Source: Bryobacterales bacterium
GTDB taxonomy: Bacteria; Acidobacteriota; Terriglobia; Bryobacterales; Bryobacteraceae
DNA: 5,083 nt
Direction of reading: 5' to 3'
NCBI GenBank assembly: GCA_003517725.1
Contig: DOZZ01000166.1
Coordinates: 12,276-17,358 of the forward strand
The notes below the pieces were generated by a model. That model had not been told where the DNA came from. It ran no database searches and saw nothing but the letters and a program-made list of their open reading frames with translations. This document shows positions 1-5,083 of the stretch, one piece after another (positions within the stretch are counted from its first letter, which is position 1; every line of letters starts with the position of its first letter). A program made the translations under genes and the position numbers.

Positions 1-789
1 CCCGCGCAGATCGCTAAAACCTTGCTCGGGCATTGGGAACATCACATAGCTGTCTTTCCGTTCATCGAAACGAAGAAGTACATTGTCAACGCACTCCCCG
101 CGCCGGACGAACTCGCCGCGACCATCAGCGTCGACGGTTGGATCCAGGTGCCGCAAGAGAACAACTGGCTGTCGCCCGCCGGCGCCTTCGCCTCGAACGG
201 CAACATGATTGAGCTCATCTCGCAGTCGCTTGCTCCGTTCACCCCCGCCGACGAGACAGGTGTGATCGCCGGCGCCGCCGCGGCGCACCCGCTGGTGCAA
301 GACCTCTATTTCGGGATCCGCATGCGCGTCCGTCAGCAAGGCGTACCGCTATCGGAGACCGATGGGGGCACCTGCGTACATGTTGCCATCGACGACACTC
401 TGTACAACAACATCACGCTCCACCCCGACTGGGACGGTGGGTTGCAACTCCCCGGTCAGCTCGCGGTCCGCATGCTCGATATCGCGGAACTGATCGCCCA
501 TCCCTGCTCGCAAATCGCCGACACGCTGACCGTTCTGTTCACGGCAGCCCACCCCAACCTGGGTTCGGTCAGCATCGTCATGACTGGTCCGGGCGGCCCC
601 TTCAACTTTACGCTGCCTGCCATACCCGAGGTCGGCGACTATTTCGGGACGGCGACTCCGTCGGGTTTCACGGTCTCCAAGCTGAAACCGTGTGCGTACT
701 TGGTGACGCTCGAAATCACCGTGCTGTTGACCGATGGAGACAACTCCCCCGGTCCGCTGTACGACCAGATCGCCTTCTGCAAAGGCTAA
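1..789 (+). CDS. Unrecognised protein, C-terminal part (5' end outside window)
   Basis: I do not recognise the family. The reading frame is open from base 1 to a TAA at 787-789, giving at least 262 residues. The first in-frame start-like codon is a TTG at base 22. It has no purine-rich ribosome binding site before it, and the frame continues upstream without a stop, so the gene most likely begins outside the window. Numbering from base 1, the N-terminal half contains polar and aromatic stretches such as DGWIQVP and SPAGAFASNGNMIEL. The C-terminal half (about 175-262) alternates hydrophobic and polar residues with Gly/Pro turns (TGPGGPFNFTLP, YLVTLEITVLL), suggesting beta-sandwich structure. 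Four cysteines lie near 125, 169, 231 and 260, possibly disulfides if exported. No membrane segment or catalytic motif is visible. The gene is followed closely by a hairpin terminator. It is very likely a real gene, but the function is unknown. Confidence 0.8.
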   Translation, partial: PAQIAKTLLGHWEHHIAVFPFIETKKYIVNALPAPDELAATISVDGWIQVPQENNWLSPAGAFASNGNMIELISQSLAPFTPADETGVIAGAAAAHPLVQDLYFGIRMRVRQQGVPLSETDGGTCVHVAIDDTLYNNITLHPDWDGGLQLPGQLAVRMLDIAELIAHPCSQIADTLTVLFTAAHPNLGSVSIVMTGPGGPFNFTLPAIPEVGDYFGTATPSGFTVSKLKPCAYLVTLEITVLLTDGDNSPGPLYDQIAFCKG

Positions 790-810
790 CGTAACAACTT
801 GCAGCATCAA

Positions 811-851
811 GGGAAGGCCAGTTTACCCTGGCCTTCCCCTCAACGCTTTTT
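811..851 (+). terminator. Hairpin terminator in convergent gap
   Basis: GGGAAGGCCAG (811-821) and CTGGCCTTCCC (828-838) form a perfect 11-bp stem with a 6-nt loop, TTTACC. It lies 21 bases after the stop codon of the upstream plus-strand gene. A run of five T follows at 847-851, but it is separated from the stem by about 8 bases, so this is not a textbook intrinsic terminator. Read on the minus strand, the stem lies about 55 bases past the flavoprotein stop and is followed by no real T run. It may act mainly for the plus-strand gene, or as a two-way barrier between the converging genes. The hairpin is seen directly; termination is inferred. Confidence 0.6.
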
Positions 852-891
852 GAACTGACGGCCGAGTATGGCCGCGTATCTGAAAAGCCCC

Positions 892-2298
892 TCACGCCGC
901 GTCGATTGCGCGCGCCACCCTGTGCCCCGAGCGCGTCGCGGCCTCCTGCCCCCAGTTCAGGTTGTCGCAATACGCGCCGGCAAAGTGAATGCGCCCCTCC
1001 GGCTCCATGATCGCCGGCCAGAAGCGGCGCAGTTCGCCCGGCCGGTAAGTCGTCGTTTCGCACGCCATGCACCACGGATCTTTCGACCAGTCGATCACCA
1101 TGGCCTGCTCGATGCTGTCACCCTTGCCCGGATAGCGCGATCGAAACGCCTTCAGCGCCGCGTCGGCCGTCACGCCGGGGCCGGCCGTTCCCACCACCAG
1201 TCCCTGCCCGGAGTTCACATCGTCCGCCATCGACCAGACGTGCTCCAGGGCCGGCTGGCGGAACTCGATGTTGATGCTGACGTTTTGCTCGCGCCAAAAC
1301 TTGCTACGCGATTGGAACACCGGGCGCGTCGCCGAGTAGTACGGAACATTCGCCACCGCCCAGCGCTTGCGTTCGCTGAGAGCGGGCGTCACGGGCAACT
1401 GGCGCAGCATCACGGCCGACATGCAGCACACCAGGTAATCCGCCGGCATGGCCCGTGCCTGGCCGAATTCCCGGTAGTGCACCGTCACCCCGCCCGGCCC
1501 ATGCTCGATGGCCGTCACGGGGCAGCCCAGCTTGACGCGATCCCCCAGCCTGCGCGCGAACGTCTCGGGCAACAGGCTGTTGCCGCCTTTCAGACGGAAA
1601 ATTTGGGTGGGCCACAGCGGCACGCCGCGCCGCTTCAAAATCGACGCGTGCCACACGTTGTGCAGCGCCGAGCCGCTGCCGCCCGCAAAGTGCACGGCCG
1701 CATTCGACGCTCCTTCGCGGCGCAACAGGTCGGTGATCGTGATGCTGTCGAGCTCATTGAGGCCGGCGTCGAACGGGCGGTACTCATCGGAAAAATAATC
1801 GGCGAACTTGTCCAGGTACAGCGCGCTCAGCTCCCACCAGGCGTGCCGCCGCAGGAAATCGATCTCTCGCTGGTTGAAGCCGAAGCCGCTTAAAATGCCC
1901 GGGTCGGCCAGTTGCTCTTCCGAGTAAACGTGGTCGCCGATGACGCGCAGCATGTGCTCGCGGCGGTGGTCCTGCACGTACGGCAGTTTGAACTCCTTCA
2001 CATACTGCCAGTAGAGCTCATAGCCGGGCCGCGTGAACTGCTCCGCGCCGGCGTCCACGTAGAGGCCGTCCGGCAGGTCGTCGCGCACCGTGCGAACGTG
2101 CCCGCCGACGCGCCCGGATGCCTCCAGCACGGTAACCTCGTGTCCCTTGCGCGACAGTTCGTAGGCGCAACACAGGCCGCCGATACCGCCCCCGGCCACA
2201 ATCACGTTCTTCTTGGCGCCAGCGCGCGTGTCTGCCTCGGCGCTCAGCAAAATTCCCGCGCCCGCGGCTGTTTTGAGGATGTCGCGACGAGTCGGCAT
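892..2298 (-). CDS. Tat-exported FAD-dependent amine oxidase-type oxidoreductase
   Basis: This is a complete 468-residue flavoprotein of the flavin-containing amine oxidase superfamily (monoamine oxidase, phytoene desaturase and protoporphyrinogen oxidase relatives). The N-terminus MPTRRDILK followed by a short hydrophobic run (about 11-20) is a twin-arginine signal, with a possible AEA cleavage near residue 22. This predicts export of a folded, FAD-loaded enzyme. The dinucleotide fold starts at about 32, with GGGIGG at 36-41 and the ribose-binding acidic residue E59 in VLEA. The second family signature GRVGG is at 62-66, and KGGN is at 238-241. The C-terminal FAD motif runs from GRIHFAG (435-441) to NWGQEAATRSG (448-458). 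The length is normal for the family. The ATG at 2298 is chosen because it places the RR motif at the extreme N-terminus. No Shine-Dalgarno-like sequence precedes it. The gene diverges from the hydrolase across 44 bp. The oxidised substrate cannot be told from the sequence; a polyamine, aromatic amine or isoprenoid oxidation are all possible. Confidence 0.93.
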   Translation of the reverse strand: MPTRRDILKTAAGAGILLSAEADTRAGAKKNVIVAGGGIGGLCCAYELSRKGHEVTVLEASGRVGGHVRTVRDDLPDGLYVDAGAEQFTRPGYELYWQYVKEFKLPYVQDHRREHMLRVIGDHVYSEEQLADPGILSGFGFNQREIDFLRRHAWWELSALYLDKFADYFSDEYRPFDAGLNELDSITITDLLRREGASNAAVHFAGGSGSALHNVWHASILKRRGVPLWPTQIFRLKGGNSLLPETFARRLGDRVKLGCPVTAIEHGPGGVTVHYREFGQARAMPADYLVCCMSAVMLRQLPVTPALSERKRWAVANVPYYSATRPVFQSRSKFWREQNVSINIEFRQPALEHVWSMADDVNSGQGLVVGTAGPGVTADAALKAFRSRYPGKGDSIEQAMVIDWSKDPWCMACETTTYRPGELRRFWPAIMEPEGRIHFAGAYCDNLNWGQEAATRSGHRVARAIDAA

Positions 2299-2317
2299 GT
2301 ATTATTCTGCGAAGGAG

Positions 2318-2331
2318 TCTATCATTCTATC
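2318..2331. repeat. Tandem TCTATC hexamers in divergent gap
   Basis: TCTATC occurs at 2318-2323 and again at 2326-2331, separated by AT. The two copies are direct repeats with an 8-base period, and they overlap the candidate minus-strand -10 box. They could be half-sites for a regulator controlling both divergent genes. Two hexamers in AT-rich DNA can also arise by chance. The repeat is seen directly; any operator role is speculation. Confidence 0.3.
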
Positions 2332-2335
2332 GAGG
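2332..2335 (+). promoter_or_regulatory. Ribosome binding site of the hydrolase gene
   Basis: GAGG lies 7 bases before the ATG at 2343, which is good Shine-Dalgarno spacing. A second in-frame ATG at 2352 (residue 4) would be 16 bases away, so this site favours the first ATG. A stronger-looking GAAGGAG at 2311-2317 is 25 bases from the start and too distant to serve. Confidence 0.6.
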
Positions 2336-2342
2336 TTTCACC

Positions 2343-3479
2343 ATGCCAAACATGTTAGGAGCTTACGGAGACTGGGCCGCGCATCTGGCGCCCGACCCGC
2401 CGCGCCTCTCCTACCGCAATCCCGCGTGGAAAAGCGTGGCCGAGTGGCAGCCCCGCGCGCGCCAGCGCTTTCGCGAGGCCCTGCTGCAGCCCGATACCGG
2501 CGCCACCCCCGTCGCCACCGTCCAGCATCACCAGGAGTTCGACGGCCTCTCGATCGAACATCTGCAATGGTCGCTGCCCTTCGGCCCGCCCACCGAGGCC
2601 CTGCTTCTCAAGCCACTGAATGCCACCGGCAAACTGCCCGGCGTGGTGGCCTTGCATGATCACGGCGGCAACAAATACTTCGGCTATCGCAAAGTGACCC
2701 GCTCGAGCAAAGACCCGCATCCCCTGATGCTGCGCCACCAGGAACAATACTACGGCGGCCTGGCCTGGGCCAACGAACTGGCGCGCCGCGGCTACGTGGT
2801 GCTGGTGCACGACGTCTTCACCTTCGGCAGCCGCCGCATGCGCGCCGCCGATTTACCCGCGTCCATCCTGGGCGGCCTGGTCGAGGCCGATCCCGAATCC
2901 GATGCCGAGATCGAGCGCTACAATCACTTCGCCGGCAACCATGAGCACATCATCGCGAAGAGCCTGTTCTCGGCCGGCACCACCTGGCCCGGCGTCTTCA
3001 CCGGCGAAGACCAGCGCGCCGTCGATTATCTGTGCTCTCGCCCCGAAGTCGATACCGCGCGGATCGGCTGCTGCGGCCTCTCGGGCGGCGGCCTGCGCAC
3101 CGTCTTCCTGACCGGCATCGACCCGCGCATCAAGTGCGCCTGCTGCGCCGGCATGATGACCACCTGGCGCGACTATCTTCTCAATAAAAGCTTCACCCAT
3201 ACCTGGATGGTCTACGTCCCAGGGCTGCCGCGCGATCTCGACTACCCCGAAATCCTCGGCCTCAATCTGCCCAGCGCCGTCATGGTGCTGAATAACCACG
3301 AGGATGGGCTCTTCACCGTGCCCGAAATGGAGCGCGCCGACCGCATCCTCACCGACGTCTACCGCCGCGCCGGCCACGCCGATCGTTATCGCGCCAAATT
3401 CTATCCCGGCCCGCACAAGTTCGACCGCGCCATGCAAGCCGACGCCTTCCAATGGATGGATCGCTGGTTGAAAGCCTAG
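2343..3479 (+). CDS. Serine alpha/beta hydrolase, acetyl-esterase/dienelactone hydrolase type
   Basis: This is a complete 378-residue alpha/beta hydrolase. The fold begins at about residue 84 with the strand EALLLKP, followed by GVVALHDHGG (100-109), whose HDHGG probably helps form the oxyanion hole. The strand YVVLVHDVFTFGSR (151-164) comes next. The nucleophile elbow GLSGGG places the likely catalytic Ser at 247. The acid is probably D321 in NNHEDGLF and the base H358 in PGPHKF. The spacing fits the large bacterial esterase group annotated as dienelactone hydrolase, acetylxylan esterase or Abhydrolase_7. True dienelactone hydrolases use Cys, so Ser points to an ester hydrolase. There is no signal peptide or membrane segment, so it is predicted to be cytoplasmic. 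This is notable because many relatives are exported. Cysteines cluster at 243, 244, 265, 267 and 268, close to the active site. The gene diverges from the Tat flavoprotein, and a linked pathway is possible but unproven. The natural ester is unknown. Confidence 0.92.
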   Translation: MPNMLGAYGDWAAHLAPDPPRLSYRNPAWKSVAEWQPRARQRFREALLQPDTGATPVATVQHHQEFDGLSIEHLQWSLPFGPPTEALLLKPLNATGKLPGVVALHDHGGNKYFGYRKVTRSSKDPHPLMLRHQEQYYGGLAWANELARRGYVVLVHDVFTFGSRRMRAADLPASILGGLVEADPESDAEIERYNHFAGNHEHIIAKSLFSAGTTWPGVFTGEDQRAVDYLCSRPEVDTARIGCCGLSGGGLRTVFLTGIDPRIKCACCAGMMTTWRDYLLNKSFTHTWMVYVPGLPRDLDYPEILGLNLPSAVMVLNNHEDGLFTVPEMERADRILTDVYRRAGHADRYRAKFYPGPHKFDRAMQADAFQWMDRWLKA

Positions 3480-3739
3480 AGGCAGAGCGCACGCGAACCC
3501 GCCGGATTCGAAATAACGTGTCGAGTCCGCCAGGTTGCCGTTGAAACGATTTCTCGTTTCCCTTTGACTTCGCAAGGCAGGGGAGACGGCAAAAACCCTG
3601 CGCCACTCTAGCCGGCCGAATTCGCGTGCGCGCCGCACCCTCACCCCGCGGCCTGCCGCCGTCCTCCTTCGGCCGCGAGTTCACGGGCGCGACAACCCGC
3701 CCGCTGTGACACGCCTTTTGCCAAGCAATCACTTGACCA
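3480..3739. other. Convergent intergenic region with imperfect inverted repeats, no gene
   Basis: These 260 bases lie between the stop codons of the hydrolase and the metalloprotease. I find no supportable gene. Four short inverted repeats are visible: GAAACGA/TCGTTTC (3543-3549 and 3554-3560, 4-nt loop), GCAGGG/CCCTGC (3577-3582 and 3596-3601), CGCGGCC/GGCCGCG (3647-3653 and 3671-3677), and a bulged TCACGGGCG/CGCCCGCTGTGA (3681-3689 and 3698-3709). None has a T run directly after it on either strand. They may be transcription end signals or RNA stabilisers for the two converging genes, or decayed sequence. A minus-strand frame antisense to the hydrolase runs into this region, but it looks like a shadow of the GC-rich coding strand. 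Confidence 0.5.
3681..3719 (+). terminator. Possible weak terminator downstream of the hydrolase
   Basis: TCAC-GGGCG (3681-3689) pairs with CGCCC-GTGA (3698-3702 and 3706-3709), with a three-base bulge (GCT) on the right arm and an 8-nt loop. A short TTTT follows at 3716-3719, several bases after the stem. It lies about 200 bases past the hydrolase stop codon. The bulge and the short, displaced T run make it a weak candidate. Confidence 0.22.
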
Positions 3740-5083
3740 CTACCGCACAAACTTCAGTGTGCGCACCATTTCCTGAAACACCGGCTGCGCCGCGCGCACT
3801 TGTGCCTCCGGCGCTATGAAAGCCAGGTAAAACAAGCCCTGTGCGGTTCCCACCGAAAGCAGGTGCACCGATTCCGCCCCACCGAATGGTGATTCGCTCG
3901 CCAGCTGCGTGATCAACCCGTTGTATCCATCCACGCTGATACCCTGCCCGCCGGAGGTAACGCGAAGACTGGGATTCTGGGCATGCAAATGCGAGATCAG
4001 GTCGGTCGTGTCCTGCCGTAAATTGCCGCTCAACTGGTCGTCCGGCAGAAAACTCAGGATCGCCCCCAGCCCTACCTGGCTTTGCCCATTCCGGCCCTGC
4101 ACCAGGCCGCCCTGCGGCGCGACAGTCGCGGCCTCGGAATCTCGCCCGCCATAACCCTGCCAGTTCCCAGGCACGTTCACGCTGAAACTGCGCGTCTGCA
4201 ACGCGCGGTAGCCGCCTTCCACATTCCCGGTAGGCACGGCCGACGCCCCGGAACGAAACGAACTGCTGGCCGGCGGCGCCGGAACCGATCCCAACTGTGC
4301 CTTGGCCCTCCCAAAATCGCCGGTTTCGTACCCGTATTGGCGCCGCGGGAGGCTGCGCATCTCGTCTTCAATAGCGCCGATCCGGTTACCGGGATTCGGA
4401 TGGTCTGAAAGCAATTGAAAAGTGCGCGTTCCGGATGCCGACTCCAGTTTCTGGAACAGGTGTGCCATCTCGATCGGATCGTAGCCGGCCTCGGCCATCA
4501 GATGCGTGCCGAGCGCGTCCGCTTCGCTCTCGGCGGTGCGCGAGAATTTCAGCAGCACGGAGTTCGCCCCCAGTCCGATCCCCAGTTGCGCCAGCTTGCC
4601 CAGCATGCCGCCTCCCGCGCCCGCCAGCCCGCCCGCCAGCGCCGCCGGCAACGACACAAACTGCTGCTTGGTGGCCTCATGCGTGCCGTGCCGCAAAATC
4701 ACGTGCGACATTTCATGCGCCATCACCCCCGCCAGCTGCCCCTCGGTATCCACCGTTTTCAGCAGGCCCGTGTAGATGAACATCGGCCCTCCCGGCAGCG
4801 CAAAAGCATTCACCTGCGGATCGTTGAGCACGGTGAATTGAAATTGGAAGCCGCTGCCGCGGGCCTCGGGCTGTTGCGCCAGGCGTTGTCCCACGCGGTT
4901 CACATAATCCTGCAGGAACTGGTTTTTCACCGGCTGGCTCTTCTCCAAGACCTGTTTCGACGCCTCTTGGCCCAGTTGAACGTCCTGCTGCTGCGAAAAC
5001 ATGTTGAAGCCAGGCCGCAGCGGATCGCCCGCGCGCCTGACGGCCATTAAGCTGGGCAGCGGCGCGAAAATCAACAATGCCAA
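3740..5083 (-). CDS. M48 family zinc metalloprotease with extra C-terminal domain (5' end outside window)
   Basis: At least 447 residues are present, numbered here from the window edge. The frame is open at base 5083, where the codon is TTG, so the true start probably lies beyond. The first residues (LLIFAPLPSLMA) look like the end of a signal peptide or lipoprotein leader, placing the protease in the periplasm or envelope. HEMSH at 123-127 is the HExxH zinc and catalytic motif. E185 in SRTAESEAD is the expected third zinc ligand. DHPNPGNR at 227-234 matches the conserved His-Pro segment of BepA-type proteases, where that His regulates the active site. VNAFALPGG (91-99) is the usual substrate-cleft strand, and a hydrophobic Gly/Ala segment (145-178) follows the helix. 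A Ser/Pro/Gly-rich linker (about 258-296) leads to a separate domain (about 297-447) in place of the TPR repeats of BepA. The likely role is envelope or outer-membrane protein quality control, inferred from relatives. Its downstream neighbour converges on it. Confidence 0.92.
   Translation of the reverse strand: MALLIFAPLPSLMAVRRAGDPLRPGFNMFSQQQDVQLGQEASKQVLEKSQPVKNQFLQDYVNRVGQRLAQQPEARGSGFQFQFTVLNDPQVNAFALPGGPMFIYTGLLKTVDTEGQLAGVMAHEMSHVILRHGTHEATKQQFVSLPAALAGGLAGAGGGMLGKLAQLGIGLGANSVLLKFSRTAESEADALGTHLMAEAGYDPIEMAHLFQKLESASGTRTFQLLSDHPNPGNRIGAIEDEMRSLPRRQYGYETGDFGRAKAQLGSVPAPPASSSFRSGASAVPTGNVEGGYRALQTRSFSVNVPGNWQGYGGRDSEAATVAPQGGLVQGRNGQSQVGLGAILSFLPDDQLSGNLRQDTTDLISHLHAQNPSLRVTSGGQGISVDGYNGLITQLASESPFGGAESVHLLSVGTAQGLFYLAFIAPEAQVRAAQPVFQEMVRTLKFVR

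Larger units (their letters stand above)
2299..2342. promoter_or_regulatory. Divergent intergenic control region
   Basis: These 44 bases separate the start codons of the flavoprotein (minus) and the hydrolase (plus). They are 18/44 G+C, clearly AT-richer than the coding DNA around them, as expected for promoter DNA. On the minus strand TAGAAT (2324-2329) could be a -10 box, with only a poor -35 match (TGTTTG, 2347-2352) 17 bases upstream, inside the hydrolase gene. On the plus strand TATTAT (2300-2305) resembles a -10 box but has no well-spaced -35 box. No promoter here is convincing on its own, and Acidobacteriota-type promoters may not follow the E. coli consensus. The shortness of the gap means that any two promoters would overlap or extend into the coding regions. 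Confidence 0.45.

Noticed and set aside
868..1893. Long plus-strand open frame (341 codons) opposite the flavoprotein gene
   Set aside because: It is wholly antisense to a gene with clear FAD motifs. Its translation is rich in Arg, Ala, His and Pro, as expected from the reverse frame of GC-rich coding DNA, and it shows no domain motif.
3476..3535. tRNA-like words (GGCAGAGCGC resembling a D arm and TCGAGTCC resembling a T loop)
   Set aside because: I could not build an acceptor stem, an anticodon arm or a T arm of correct length on either strand, so these are chance matches.
3543..3560. GAAACGA-TTTC-TCGTTTC hairpin as an intrinsic terminator
   Set aside because: The stem is only 7 bp with mixed A/T content and no T run follows on either strand, so I mention it only as part of the intergenic region.
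2853..3644. Minus-strand open frame (263 codons) opposite the hydrolase and running into the intergenic gap
   Set aside because: Most of it is antisense to the hydrolase core, including the catalytic Ser region. The translation is Gly/Ala/Asp-rich with no recognisable motif, and it has no convincing ribosome binding site.
4415..5050. Plus-strand open frame (211 codons) opposite the metalloprotease
   Set aside because: It is antisense to the HEMSH and SEAD motifs, which are clearly real, and its composition (Arg, His, Gln, Leu) is typical of a shadow frame.
1..5083. Mobile element, CRISPR array, toxin-antitoxin or defence system
   Set aside because: No transposase, integrase, terminal inverted repeats, regularly spaced repeats or small overlapping gene pairs are visible. 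The genes alternate in strand and look like ordinary chromosomal content.

Overview
The window is GC-rich (roughly 60-65% by eye) and holds four protein-coding genes, two of them cut by the window edges. Tightly packed GC-rich coding, a Tat-exported flavoprotein, a secreted-type M48 metalloprotease with an extra C-terminal domain, and an acetyl-esterase-like alpha/beta hydrolase suggest a free-living Gram-negative soil-type bacterium. An Acidobacteriota (Solibacter/Bryobacter-like) origin is my best guess. This is an inference from gene flavour; there is no rRNA or other marker here.

Layout, left to right. (1) Bases 1-789, plus strand: the 3' part of an unrecognised protein, open at the left edge, with a beta-rich-looking C-terminal half. 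(2) Bases 790-891: a convergent gap holding a perfect 11-bp stem hairpin that probably ends transcription of the first gene. (3) Bases 892-2298, minus strand: a complete FAD-dependent amine-oxidase-type oxidoreductase with a twin-arginine signal peptide. (4) Bases 2299-2342: a 44-bp, AT-richer divergent gap that must carry the 5' signals of both flanking genes. It contains a tandem TCTATC repeat. (5) Bases 2343-3479, plus strand: a complete serine alpha/beta hydrolase of the dienelactone hydrolase/acetyl-esterase type. (6) Bases 3480-3739: a 260-bp convergent gap with several imperfect inverted repeats and no gene I can support. (7) Bases 3740-5083, minus strand: most of an M48 zinc metalloprotease related to the BepA group, open at the right edge.

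The genes alternate in strand (+, -, +, -), so there is no multi-gene operon inside the window. The only pair with a plausible regulatory link is the divergent flavoprotein and hydrolase, which share one very short control region. I see no mobile element, CRISPR array, tRNA, rRNA or phage gene. I also see no convincing new multi-gene system. The least explained items are the first gene and the C-terminal domain of the metalloprotease.
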